Below the pieces are notes generated by a model. It searched no databases and was not told where the DNA came from. It saw only the letters and a list, made by a program, of their open reading frames with translations. DNA of 43,479 nucleotides from a bacterium (GTDB taxonomy: Bacteria; Vulcanimicrobiota; Xenobia; Xenobiales; Xenobiaceae): positions 1 through 43,479 of the forward strand of contig JAFTAM010000094.1 of the NCBI GenBank assembly GCA_017458675.1, written 5' to 3'. Numbering within the stretch: position 1 is the first letter of the stretch; every line of letters starts with the position of its first letter. The translations under genes and the position numbers were made by a program. Shown in pieces: positions 1 to 8,566 of the stretch.

Positions 1-1
1 G

Positions 2-535
2 GACCAGCGAAGCTGGATTAACTGGACCGCAGAGTGGCTTATAAAGGCAAGCCGCATATTAAAAATGGGAAGCCCGTTTGTGATTTTCACGGATTGGCGG
101 CAGCTCCCGGCTTTAAGCGATGCTATTAAATACGCAGGCCTACGGCAGCGCGGCTTGATTCCCTGGGATAAACGCAACTCCCGCCCCTTCGAGGGCGGCT
201 TCCGCAATCAATGCGAATACTGCGTCTGGGGTTCGCTTGGTCAGCTTAAAGGCAATAAGAATCTATACCTGCCCGGCTTTTACAGCATAAACATTGTCCC
301 GCCGCCTAAACGCATTCACGCAATGGAGAAGCCGCTTGCTCTCATGCGTGAGCTAGTGAAGATCACTCGGACCGGCGGCAGAGTATTAGATCCTTTCTGC
401 GGTTCCGGAACGACCGTCGCCGCCGCTCTTCTCGAAGGTTATGACGCTGTAGGCATAGAGATTGATGAGGATATGGCAGCCAAAGCTAAGGACAGAATCG
501 AGTTAATTTTAAGCAGCCATGCTGAAGCCGTTTAA
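2..535 (+). CDS. Phage-type DNA methyltransferase, 5'-partial
   Basis: C-terminal 177 residues of a site-specific DNA methyltransferase, which would transfer methyl groups from S-adenosylmethionine to adenine or cytosine amino groups. The frame is open from base 2 to the first ATG at 65, so the gene enters from the left and 65 is not its true start. The SAM-binding motif DPFCGSGTT lies near the C-terminus, followed by the usual hydrophobic strand and acidic residue (AVGIEID). This places it in the beta-type order, with the catalytic motif upstream and outside the window. WINWTAEWLIKASRILK followed by a FVIFTDWRQL-type segment is typical of methylases carried by prophages. A strong terminator follows the stop within 10 bases. 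Family is confident; target base and sequence are unknown. It is probably part of a mobile element or prophage that ends just to the right. Confidence 0.85.
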   Translation, partial: DQRSWINWTAEWLIKASRILKMGSPFVIFTDWRQLPALSDAIKYAGLRQRGLIPWDKRNSRPFEGGFRNQCEYCVWGSLGQLKGNKNLYLPGFYSINIVPPPKRIHAMEKPLALMRELVKITRTGGRVLDPFCGSGTTVAAALLEGYDAVGIEIDEDMAAKAKDRIELILSSHAEAV

Positions 536-540
536 GATGA

Positions 541-579
541 AAAACCGCCTTAGGCTTGACACCTTGGGCGGTTTTTTTT
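541..579 (+). terminator. Rho-independent terminator after the methylase
   Basis: AAAACCGCC (541-549) pairs perfectly with GGCGGTTTT (567-575) across a 17-base loop and runs into eight T residues (572-579). It lies directly after the methylase stop and just before the truncated radical SAM frame. Confidence 0.85.
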
Positions 580-2082
580 GTCGCAAACTGGTTTGTGAAT
601 TGTCGCAAACTGTTTTGTGCGTTTTATCTGCGGCAAAAAAACTACCGGGTTATTGAAATCTATTTTAAAGATTATGTCCATCACAATTTCAAGCCGCCCA
701 CCGAGCGGGAAATTGAGCTGCTGATCCAGACTCTGCACCGGGAGAACGCCGATATTATAGGGCTGTCAGTAAGAGCCGGCGGCTATTACCGTATGGCCTC
801 GGAACTTACCAGAATTCTCAAGGCCGATTTTGACGTTCCCGTAATATGGGGCGGAATGCACGTCACCATGGACCCGGAAAATTCTCTGGCAAGCTGCGAC
901 GGCGTCATGATCGGCGAAAGCGAAGCCACTATATGCGAGCTCATGGAAGCTCTGGAGAACAGCCGCCCTTTAACGGAGATAAAGGGACTCTGGTACAAGG
1001 ACAAGGACAATCGCATAATCAGGAATCCTCTGCGCCCTTTGCTGGAAAATCTCGACGATCTGCCCTTCCGGGATTTTCACTCCCATGAATACAAATATTC
1101 CATTGACGGCAATACCGTAAAGCGCGGAGATCCCTACTCCGATCAGACCGGCTATCTGATGATGTCGGCCCGAGGGTGCCTCTTCAACTGCGCCTACTGC
1201 GACGTCAGCGCGCTGCGCAAAGTCTACGCCGGTTTAGGAAAATTTTACCGTGCCTGCAGCCCTCAGAGAGTTATCGAGGAATGTCTCTACGCCAAAAAAC
1301 AGTTCCCCAAGCTGCGCCGCTTCCGCTTCGACGACGAGCTGTTCTGTATGAACGACGGATATTTGGAAGAATTCTGCCGCCTCTATCAGGAGAAGGTGCG
1401 CCTGCCCTTCGAAATCCTGACCGACCCCAGAGTCGTAAGGGCCGAGCGCCTGCAGAAACTTAAGCAGGCCGGTCTGGATACGATAATGATGGGCATTCAG
1501 AATATCGGCCGCATAAATTCCAAATATTACAACCGCCATGTCGGCGACGAGCAGGTCATAGCCGCCGCCGAGGCCATACACAAAGTCAATATAAAACCCT
1601 GTTATCAGATTCTGCTCGACGATCCCCATGTCGGCGAAGACGACAACCGGGAGCTCTTCGAGCTGCTTCTGAAGCTGCCTCGCCCATTCGACTTATATCT
1701 GTTTTCGCTCTCCTACTGGCCCAGGACCGATATAACCGAACGCTATATCGCCGACGGCTCAATCAGGCCCGAGGACGTCGAAGGCCATAACGATAAATGC
1801 CTCAAGCAGTTCAGAGTAGACTTGACCTGGCCCAGAGACAAAAACCGCACCTTCTGGTATTCGCTTTATACTCTGCTTTCCAAACCGGTGCCGTTATGCA
1901 TCGTTAAAGCCATTGCCGAAAGCCGCTGGCTGCGCGCTCACCCGGAGCCGGTAAGAATGCTGGCTCAGCTGCTCAATTTCCTCAAGCTGGCCGAGCTGGC
2001 TTGGCAGATGCTGATCCGAGGCGAACTGACCTGGAACACAATAAAACGCTGGGTCAACCTCGATTCGCTGGCCATATCCTGA
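556..2082 (+). pseudogene. B12-binding/radical SAM protein, N-terminus lost
   Basis: Encodes most of a cobalamin-binding domain (recognisable from YLRQKNYRV, about codon 24, base 625) followed by a radical SAM domain with the CxxxCxxC cluster motif in RGCLFNCAYCD, which binds a 4Fe-4S cluster and SAM. Such proteins do radical methylations or rearrangements; the substrate cannot be told. The ILLVNPP-type first strand and the following 25-35 residues expected of the B12 domain are missing. Codons upstream of about 622 come from the repeats and terminator at the junction, and there is no ribosome binding site before the ATG at 556. The rest of the frame is intact to its stop, so the loss looks recent. 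It could still be expressed from an internal start, for example the ATG at 793, but without a complete B12 fold. Converges on the PTS gene with a 10-base gap. Confidence 0.7.
579..622. repeat. Two tandem 22-bp repeats at a gene junction
   Basis: Units 579-600 and 601-622 both begin TGTCGCAAACTG and agree at about 19 of 22 positions. Each contains a small inverted repeat (CAAAC-TG-GTTTG in the first, slightly decayed in the second). They sit between the methylase terminator and the first recognisable codons of the radical SAM gene. Tandem sites with internal dyads are typical of transposase or integrase binding at element ends, but that role is inference. Confidence 0.6.
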
Positions 2083-2092
2083 TCATTAAAAA

Positions 2093-3712
2093 TCACTCTT
2101 CCGTATTTCGGCTCCGCCGATCGGTATAACGGAGGAATGGGTACCATACCGCCGCGCTTATGGCAAAATTCACGCCTAAAAGGACCAGAGAGCGCAGGTC
2201 CTGAGTCGAGAGCAGCGCCCCCAGAAAACAGGGCATGACCCAGGGGACTTCCAAAAAGGGAGCGCTCACCATTCCCAGGGTTACGGCATACCAGGAGGTC
2301 AGGCCGCAAAGCATGGGAGCGATAATGCAGGGCAGGGCCAGGATGGGATTGGCGATGACGGGCAGGCCGAAAAGGAAGGGCTCGTTGACGTTAAAAAGGG
2401 CCGGAATAATGGAAATTTTGCCTACGCTGCGGAAATGGGCGTTCTTTCTGAAGAAGAACAAAAGCACCGTCGGCGCCAAGGTTGCTCCCGAACCGCCCAG
2501 CCAGATAAACCACTGGTAAAACGGATATGCCGTCACATGCGGCAGGGCCAGACCGGCGCTGTGGGCCTCGGCGTTGGCGGCCACAAACTGCTGCCACAGC
2601 GGCAGCATGACCGCATTGATGACGGAAATGCCGTGAATTCCGGCCACGGCAAAGAGGTGCAGGAAAAAGTTGCTGACCAGGACCGCTCCCAGCGTATCGC
2701 CCAGCTTGACCAGAGGCGACATAAGGCTGAGCATGGCCGCATTGATATTGAAATTGAAGATATGGCGCAGCGACCAGATCGCCGCTACCAGAACCAGCAT
2801 GGGCAGAAAGCTGCGGAAGGCGTCGGCCACCGCCGGAGGGATGCTGCTCTTAAGCGCCTCTTCGGCGTTCTCCTCCGAGGTCTGAGCCTGTTTCTTCCTG
2901 CCTGCGAAAAGGCGGGAAATCTCCACCATTAAAAAGGCCGTGACGATTCCCAGGAAAATGCCCTCGGGCCCCAGCGGCTTAATGGCTATCGCCCACTGAG
3001 TTACCGTCTCTTCTCCGCTCTGCCAGGCAACGCGCTGCGGCGCTTCGGTGGCCAGCAGAGCCGCCGCCGCTCCCAGTCCCTGCGGCACGGGAGCCATATT
3101 ATATTGCTTGGCCAGGGCGCAGGCCACGGTAAAGGCGATATAGAGTCCTAAAAGCCCCATAGTCAGACGGTAAGGCACATAAAAATCGCCGCTGTTGGCC
3201 AGATACCGCTGTCCGAAGGAGGTGGCGGCCAGGTTGGGAAGCCAGCTCACATTGCCGGAAAGATACTGATTGATTACGTCGCCCTGCGCTCCCAGGAGCA
3301 GAAAGGTACTGCCCACTAAAATAATAGGTATGGAGGCCAGCATGCCGTCGCGCAGAGCCAGAACGTGGCGCTGAGAGGCCAGCTTTTCCAGAACAACCAC
3401 GGCTTTATCGGTAAAGCCGGGTTCTTTTTCGCCGTCAGACTGAGGCTCTGTTTCCTTCAGCAGCGTAAAATGCGTATACCGGCCGCTGACAATTCCCTGC
3501 GGCGCAGTTTTTTCGCTTTCCCGAGCCTGAGCGCCTGCGGCGCAGTCTAAGGAGCTGTTTCCGCTCTCGGCGGAAGCGCCTTCCGCCGCGCCGTTCGCCT
3601 CTCCCGGCTTGGACTCAATATCGGACGCTTCAACGCCTTTCTGTTCGCTGTCCGCAGCATGAGCTGCCTCGGCGGGCAGCCCCGTATCGGCGGTATTATT
3701 TTCTTCAGTCAT
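2093..3712 (-). CDS. PTS cellobiose/lactose-family EIIC permease, extended N-terminus
   Basis: Membrane permease component (EIIC) of a phosphotransferase system, moving a sugar, probably a beta-glucoside or N,N'-diacetylchitobiose type, across the inner membrane. The C-terminal half has the family hallmark NEPFLFGLPVIANP and the preceding AGIHGISVINA segment. About ten hydrophobic stretches are visible after residue 120. At 539 residues it is roughly 90-100 longer than usual: residues 1-95 are an acidic, Ala/Glu/Ser-rich, probably disordered extension before ASQRHVLALRDG, where ordinary CelB-type proteins begin. No EIIA, EIIB or glycosidase gene is adjacent, so the phosphoryl donor must be encoded elsewhere. 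No clear ribosome binding site precedes the ATG at 3712, so the start is less certain than the family. Confidence 0.85.
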   Translation of the reverse strand: MTEENNTADTGLPAEAAHAADSEQKGVEASDIESKPGEANGAAEGASAESGNSSLDCAAGAQARESEKTAPQGIVSGRYTHFTLLKETEPQSDGEKEPGFTDKAVVVLEKLASQRHVLALRDGMLASIPIILVGSTFLLLGAQGDVINQYLSGNVSWLPNLAATSFGQRYLANSGDFYVPYRLTMGLLGLYIAFTVACALAKQYNMAPVPQGLGAAAALLATEAPQRVAWQSGEETVTQWAIAIKPLGPEGIFLGIVTAFLMVEISRLFAGRKKQAQTSEENAEEALKSSIPPAVADAFRSFLPMLVLVAAIWSLRHIFNFNINAAMLSLMSPLVKLGDTLGAVLVSNFFLHLFAVAGIHGISVINAVMLPLWQQFVAANAEAHSAGLALPHVTAYPFYQWFIWLGGSGATLAPTVLLFFFRKNAHFRSVGKISIIPALFNVNEPFLFGLPVIANPILALPCIIAPMLCGLTSWYAVTLGMVSAPFLEVPWVMPCFLGALLSTQDLRSLVLLGVNFAISAAVWYPFLRYTDRRSRNTEE

Positions 3713-3868
3713 AGGCTTGCTTTGCTTTTCTTAAAATTCAAAGGCTTGCGAATTTCAAAATTCTGTTCCCGCTTCCTCTCTACCGCCCGCGGCTTAAGAA
3801 AACTTCCCGCAATATCATCCTTTTGCCGCCGCCCAAGTCATACTTGCAGCAATCGTTCCTCAGTTTAC

Positions 3869-3895
3869 AGATTCTTCGCGGCGCTCAGGATGACA
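3869..3895 (-). repeat. Solo copy of dispersed GTCATTCTGAG-type core
   Basis: Read on the minus strand this is TGTCATCCTGAG then CGCCGCGAAGAATCT. It is the same 27-base core found inside the two larger elements at 28938-29191 and 33104-33362, but without their terminal repeats. It lies in the 219-bp space between the flavodoxin-like gene and the PTS gene. This motif is familiar as a dispersed intergenic repeat in many unrelated bacterial genomes, where it produces spurious FFAALRMT and VILSAAKDL peptides. Confidence 0.75.
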
Positions 3896-3931
3896 TAAAC
3901 AGCGGCTCGGCCAACCGCCTTTCGGCCGGTT

Positions 3932-4609
3932 CTATTCGGCCGAGCCGGCGGCTAAAGCTTTTTTGGCTAAATTTACGCCAAGCTGGTAAGCCTTTTCCAA
4001 ATCCTTATCAAAATGGGCGTCTCTGTAAGCCCTCTTGTCCGCTTCATTAAATAAGTTCATATCATAGCGCGAATAATCGCTGAACTGATAAGTATTGCAG
4101 ATATAGAGCGTCTCGTTGAAGCCCATGATAGCCTCCATCGTCTTGCCGGTATCGGACAAAATAGCCGGATAGTTCCAGCGTTCCATCATATCTTCGGGAC
4201 AGTTCATGGTATAAATCAGGCCCGTCGGTATGACCTTGCCGCGTTTTACAACCTGCTTGCCGTCCTCCCAAAGATAAGTGCCTATCGGGAACAGCCATCT
4301 TTCCAGAAACGAACGCACCTGGCCGGCCGGATGGTTGTAATATACGGGAGTTCCTACAATTACCAAGTCGGCGCCGCGCAGCTTTTCCAGAATCGGCCGC
4401 AGCGCATCCTTATAAGCGCAGATTCCGTCGGTTTTGCTGTTTTTAATTTTGCAGGCAAAACAGCTGATGCAGCCCTTATACTCGTAATCGTACAAACGTG
4501 TAAATTCCACCTCGCCGCCGACGGAGACGACGCCCTCCGCCGCCTTTTGCAGGGCCTTGTCCGTATTCCATTTTTTTCTGGGGCTGCCGTTAACAATAAT
4601 CGCTTTCAT
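3932..4609 (-). CDS. Flavodoxin-like NAD(P)H-dependent FMN reductase family protein
   Basis: Soluble 225-residue flavoprotein of the NADPH-dependent FMN reductase / WrbA-like superfamily. It begins MKAIIVNGSPRKKWNT, the phosphate-binding loop of this fold, followed by YDYEYKGCISCFACK, a cysteine-bearing segment typical of multimeric flavodoxins and iron-sulfur flavoprotein relatives. VIVGTPVYYNHPAGQVRSFL is the conserved flavin-ring loop. Likely a quinone, nitro-compound or general redox reductase using bound FMN; the substrate is not readable. A good ribosome binding site (AGGAG) precedes the ATG. It is divergent from the suf operon and transcribed towards the PTS gene, from which it is separated by 219 bp. 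Confidence 0.85.
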   Translation of the reverse strand: MKAIIVNGSPRKKWNTDKALQKAAEGVVSVGGEVEFTRLYDYEYKGCISCFACKIKNSKTDGICAYKDALRPILEKLRGADLVIVGTPVYYNHPAGQVRSFLERWLFPIGTYLWEDGKQVVKRGKVIPTGLIYTMNCPEDMMERWNYPAILSDTGKTMEAIMGFNETLYICNTYQFSDYSRYDMNLFNEADKRAYRDAHFDKDLEKAYQLGVNLAKKALAAGSAE

Positions 4610-4687
4610 AATTTAACAAACTCCTAATTATAACATTATCAGACATCAGCATAAACGATATACCGATACAGTCTCATAGCCGGCATA

Positions 4688-4720
4688 GGCCGACTGCGAA
4701 AAATTTTTTTTCAGACGGCC
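4688..4720. promoter_or_regulatory. Inverted repeat between flavodoxin gene and suf operon
   Basis: GGCCGACTG (4688-4696) faces CAGACGGCC (4712-4720), 8 of 9 paired, around an A-run/T-run core. It sits in the 253-bp divergent spacer, about 140 bp upstream of sufC, and could be an operator or a hairpin. No convincing -35/-10 pair could be assigned to the suf operon. Confidence 0.3.
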
Positions 4721-4862
4721 AAAGAAATCCTTTGCCGGCCTCACGATCCGGCCTCTGTCTGCGAACGTTAGAGTTTCAATATAGCTTTCCGTGTAAAGCA
4801 GGTTAAAAAACGCTCTGCGTAAAAACAGACCCGTTCAGAACGAGAACTTAAAGAGGCAAAAT

Positions 4863-5621
4863 ATGTCAACTCCACTTATCGAGATAAAAGATCTGCACGT
4901 ATCGGTAGAAGGCAAGCAGATACTTCAGGGGCTGAATCTTACTATCAACGAAGGCGAGATTCATGCTGTAATGGGGCCGAACGGGGCCGGAAAATCCACC
5001 CTTTCCAACACAATTATGGGCCACTATAACTATAAAGTTCAGAGCGGCTCTATTATCTATAAGGGTCAGGATATCAAGGATATGACCGCCGATCAGCGCG
5101 CCCGCCTGGGCATATTTCTGGCCTTCCAGTACCCGACCGCCATCCCCGGCGTCTCTCTGGGCAACTTCCTTTTGGCCTGCACCCGCAGCGTGCGCGGCGA
5201 GGACAGCGTCAAGCCTCTGCCCTTCCGCAAAGAGCTCTTTGCCAAAATGAAGGAGCTGGGCATTCCTCAGGAATTTGCCAAGCGCTACGTCAACGAAGGC
5301 TTCTCCGGCGGTGAAAAAAAGCGTCTGGAGATACTGCAGATGGCCATGCTGCGCCCCAGCCTGGCCCTTTTGGACGAAACCGACTCGGGCCTAGATATCG
5401 ACGCTCTTAAAGTTGTGGCCGAAGGCATCAGCCGGGAACTGGCCGCCAACAACACCGCCGCTCTGGTCATTACCCACTATCAGCGCCTGCTCGATTATGT
5501 AAAGCCTCAGCATATCCACATTTTAGCCGGCGGCAGAATTGTGGAAAGCGGAGGTCCGGAGCTGGCCCTTCAGCTGGAAAAGACCGGCTACGACGATATC
5601 ATAAATAAATATTTAAAATAG
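4863..5621 (+). CDS. sufC: SufC, Fe-S cluster assembly ATPase
   Basis: ABC-type ATPase that energises the SufBCD scaffold during iron-sulfur cluster assembly in the cytoplasm. At 252 residues it has the family length. Walker A is GPNGAGKST (residues 38-46), the ABC signature is [10 protein letters not shown], and Walker B with the SufC-specific extension is [16 protein letters not shown]. The H-motif histidine is in VITHYQR. First gene of a six-gene suf operon, with sufB 58 bp downstream. An AGAGG-like ribosome binding site precedes the ATG. The order sufC-B-D-S-U differs from the sufABCDSE of enterobacteria and sufCDSUB of Bacillus. Confidence 0.97.
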   Translation: MSTPLIEIKDLHVSVEGKQILQGLNLTINEGEIHAVMGPNGAGKSTLSNTIMGHYNYKVQSGSIIYKGQDIKDMTADQRARLGIFLAFQYPTAIPGVSLGNFLLACTRSVRGEDSVKPLPFRKELFAKMKELGIPQEFAKRYVNEGFSGGEKKRLEILQMAMLRPSLALLDETDSGLDIDALKVVAEGISRELAANNTAALVITHYQRLLDYVKPQHIHILAGGRIVESGGPELALQLEKTGYDDIINKYLK

Positions 5622-5679
5622 GATCCGGACCGTCCCGAAACATCAAAGCCGGACTTTCAGCCGAACAGGGCCTGCAATT

Positions 5680-7092
5680 ATGAGCGAAAAGAACCAAGAA
5701 ATTAAAGATATAGGCAATAGCTACAAATACGGATTTGCCGACGCCGAAGACTACGTGTACAAATCGGGAACGGGCCTCAGTCCCCGCCTGATCACGGAAA
5801 TGTCCCGCATGAAGGGCGAACCCGACTGGATGCTGCATAACCGCCTGAAGGCCTATGAGGTCTTCATGTCCAAGCCCATGCCCTCCTGGGGGCCCGATCT
5901 CAGCGGAGTGCGCTTTGACGATATTCACTACTATGTGCGCCCATCCGAGCGTCCTGCTGTAACCAGCTGGGACGACGTGCCCGAATACATCAAAAACACC
6001 TTCGACCGCCTGGGAGTGCCCGAAGCCGAACGCAAGCACCTGGCCGGACTGACCGCCCAGTACGAATCCGAGGTCGTCTATCACTCCATCAAATCCAACC
6101 TGGAGGAAAAGGGCGTCATCTTTCTGGACATGGACAGCGCCCTGCGCGAGCATCCCGACCTGGTCAAAAAGTACTTCGGCACGGTCATCCCCATGACCGA
6201 CAACAAGTTTGCCGCTCTCAATACCTCGGTTTGGAGCGGAGGCTCGTTTATCTACGTGCCCAAAGGCGTCAAGGTCGATATTCCTCTGCAGGCCTACTTC
6301 CGCATCAACGCCCAGGCTATGGGACAGTTTGAGCGCACCCTGATTATCGCCGACGAAGGGGCCTTTGTCCATTACGTGGAGGGCTGCACCGCTCCCATCT
6401 ACTCTCAGGATTCTCTCCATTCCGCCGTGGTTGAGCTGATCGCCATGGAGGGGGCCAGGATTCGCTACAGCACCATTCAGAACTGGTCGACCAACGTTTT
6501 CAATCTGGTGACTAAGAGAGCGCACGCTTACAAAAATGCCACGGTCGAATGGATCGACGGCAACATCGGCTCGAAAATATCCATGAAATATCCGGCCATC
6601 TATCTCCTGGGCGAAGGCGCCCACGGCGAGGTCATTTCCGTAGCCTTCGCCGGCAAAGGCCAGATTCAGGACACCGGAGCCAAAATCGTCCACGCCGCCG
6701 ACAACACCACTTCCAACGTGCTTTCCAAATCGATCTCCAAGGGCGGCGGTCAGGCCTCCTACCGAGGTCTGGTCAAGGTGAGCGGCGACGCCGAAAACGT
6801 AAAAGGCAACGTGCGCTGCGACGCCCTCCTCTTAGACGGAATTTCCCGTTCGGACACCTATCCGACCATGCTGGTATCCAATCCCAAGGTGCGCATAGGC
6901 CACGAAGCCACCGTCTCCAAGGTGGGCGACGAGCAGATCTTTTATCTGATGAGCCGCGGACTGTCCGAAAGCGACGCTCTGGCCATGATCATCAACGGCT
7001 TCTTTGAACCGTTTGCCAAAGAACTGCCAATGGAATACGCCGTCGAACTCAACCGCCTCATCAAAATGGAAATGGAAGGCTCGGTAGGCTGA
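5680..7092 (+). CDS. sufB: SufB, Fe-S cluster scaffold subunit
   Basis: Core scaffold of the SufBC2D complex, where sulfur and iron are assembled into a cluster. The 470-residue protein has the conserved beta-helix region ([30 protein letters not shown]) and the C-terminal segment [11 protein letters not shown], whose Cys380 corresponds to the essential cysteine of SufB (Cys405 in E. coli). GHEATVSKV and FYLMSRGL, shared with SufD, follow. It lies between sufC and sufD with short gaps (58 and 37 bp), consistent with one transcript. Length and motifs are complete, and nothing suggests damage. Confidence 0.97.
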   Translation: MSEKNQEIKDIGNSYKYGFADAEDYVYKSGTGLSPRLITEMSRMKGEPDWMLHNRLKAYEVFMSKPMPSWGPDLSGVRFDDIHYYVRPSERPAVTSWDDVPEYIKNTFDRLGVPEAERKHLAGLTAQYESEVVYHSIKSNLEEKGVIFLDMDSALREHPDLVKKYFGTVIPMTDNKFAALNTSVWSGGSFIYVPKGVKVDIPLQAYFRINAQAMGQFERTLIIADEGAFVHYVEGCTAPIYSQDSLHSAVVELIAMEGARIRYSTIQNWSTNVFNLVTKRAHAYKNATVEWIDGNIGSKISMKYPAIYLLGEGAHGEVISVAFAGKGQIQDTGAKIVHAADNTTSNVLSKSISKGGGQASYRGLVKVSGDAENVKGNVRCDALLLDGISRSDTYPTMLVSNPKVRIGHEATVSKVGDEQIFYLMSRGLSESDALAMIINGFFEPFAKELPMEYAVELNRLIKMEMEGSVG

Positions 7093-7129
7093 GCCTGAGG
7101 ACCGTCTTCAAGAAACAAAAGGAAATGTT

Positions 7130-8470
7130 ATGATAGCTATTGATGCTCCGTTTGCTCAGATTATAAAAGAGACAGACGATCTGGCCGCCTCTCTGGGAGA
7201 GCCCTCCGCCGCTGCGGATATACGCCGCGACGGCATGGTAGCCGCCCGCACTCTGCCCCAGCCCGACAGACGCCGGGAGGAATGGAAGCGCAGCAATCCC
7301 GATCGCTTCCTGCCTGATTTTTCCCGCCCCTTCGTTTTGGCCGACGACAGGATAGAGCTGGGCTTCCTGAGCGAAACTTCGGAGCTGCAGAGAGAGCTTC
7401 AGGAACTGGGCGTCAGCCTGGCGGCTGAAGACAAAGAGTCAAGAGTGCGCTTCGAAACTGCAGGAGAGGCGATAGAAACTCCCGAGCTGACGGTTTCCTC
7501 GCTGAGCGCCGCTTTCCGAAAGGACAGTCAGCCGCCGGCCGGATTCTTCAGAGCCGAGCAGCACCAAAAGGACCTCCCCTGCGCTTTAAACGCGGCGCTG
7601 CGCACTGGCGGCGCTTACGTAAAAATCAAGCCTGAAGCCGCCTTAAAGCGGCCGCTCTGCATTAAGCACCGAGTCGGCTTTGTTGGAAAGGAACCCGACG
7701 GCGATCAGCAGAGGCTGTTTTTCTCCCATAGCCTTATCGAAGCTTTAAATCCCTGCAAAGCCGTAATTATCGAAGATTTTACCAGCGTTCCGGGACAGGC
7801 CTTCAAAGCCGGTCCGCTGATCGAAATCGATCTCAGCCAGGGCGCGGAGGTAACCTATGTTATGATCGGCGGCTGGGATAAAGAGGTAAGCTGCCTGAAC
7901 AACATCCATGTACGTTTAGGCAAAGACGCCTCCCTGAAAATAATCTTCGCCGGCATAGGCGGCAGCCTGACTAAAACCTTCTTCAGCGAAGACCTCAACC
8001 AGCCCGGCGCCCATACGGAAATTTACGGAATAATAATGGCCTCCGGCGCCCAGTTTTTCGACAACGACACCTTTATCCACCACAAAGCCCCCTCCTGTTA
8101 TTCCAACGTCCTTTTCAACTGCGCCGTCGACGGTCAGGCCCGCACCGTCTTTGCCGGCAATATTCTGGTCGACGGCTGCGCTCAGCTTACCGACGCCTAT
8201 CAGAAGAATCAGAATCTGCTGCTCTCCGAAGACGCCAAAGCCGAATCCATGCCCAAGCTGGAAATTATCGCCGACGACGTGCGCTGCACCCACGGCGCCA
8301 GCTTCACCGAGCATGACGAAAATCAGCTCTTCTATCTGCAGAGCCGGGGACTCAGCGAAAAGGAAGCCAAGAACATGCTCGTCGAGGGCTTTTTCGGAGA
8401 GATCATTCAGAAAACCGGCAATCCCTCCGCCGCCGAATGGCTCTCCGAGCGTCTCGCCGAGAAAATGTAA
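7130..8470 (+). CDS. sufD: SufD, Fe-S cluster scaffold subunit
   Basis: Paralogue and partner of SufB in the SufBC2D scaffold. The 446-residue protein is weakly conserved in its first 150 residues, as usual. The C-terminal half carries RCTHGASFTEHDENQLFY, where His388 matches the conserved functional histidine of SufD (His360 in E. coli), and LQSRGLSEKEAKNMLVEGFF. An AAGGAAATGTT leader with a fair ribosome binding site precedes the ATG. A 96-bp gap with two small inverted repeats separates it from sufS, the largest gap in the operon. Confidence 0.95.
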   Translation: MIAIDAPFAQIIKETDDLAASLGEPSAAADIRRDGMVAARTLPQPDRRREEWKRSNPDRFLPDFSRPFVLADDRIELGFLSETSELQRELQELGVSLAAEDKESRVRFETAGEAIETPELTVSSLSAAFRKDSQPPAGFFRAEQHQKDLPCALNAALRTGGAYVKIKPEAALKRPLCIKHRVGFVGKEPDGDQQRLFFSHSLIEALNPCKAVIIEDFTSVPGQAFKAGPLIEIDLSQGAEVTYVMIGGWDKEVSCLNNIHVRLGKDASLKIIFAGIGGSLTKTFFSEDLNQPGAHTEIYGIIMASGAQFFDNDTFIHHKAPSCYSNVLFNCAVDGQARTVFAGNILVDGCAQLTDAYQKNQNLLLSEDAKAESMPKLEIIADDVRCTHGASFTEHDENQLFYLQSRGLSEKEAKNMLVEGFFGEIIQKTGNPSAAEWLSERLAEKM

Positions 8471-8478
8471 CCTGCGGC

Positions 8479-8554
8479 GAAAGCGGCTTCTCAGCAGGCG
8501 GAAGATACTGCATTATTCCCCGCTTTCAGCCACAAAAAGCGCCCCGCTGCGCTT
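8479..8554 (+). promoter_or_regulatory. Two hairpins in the sufD-sufS gap
   Basis: GAAAGCGG (8479-8486) pairs with CCGCTTTC (8520-8527). A second stem, AAGCGC (8537-8542) with GCGCTT (8549-8554), ends directly at the AAGGA ribosome binding site of sufS. No T-run follows either, so they are not terminators. They could protect mRNA ends or tune sufS translation, which is inference. Confidence 0.35.
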
Positions 8555-8566
8555 AAGGAACGAACT

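Noticed and set aside
4610..4640. Exact TATAAT upstream of the flavodoxin-like gene on the minus strand
   Set aside because: It lies only about five bases before the AGGAG ribosome binding site, so a transcript from it would lack that site; there is no good -35.
5599..6693. Long minus-strand open frame (364 codons) opposite sufB
   Set aside because: It is a shadow of sufB, a clear conserved gene on the plus strand. It has no family motif and the open frame follows from GC-rich codon use.
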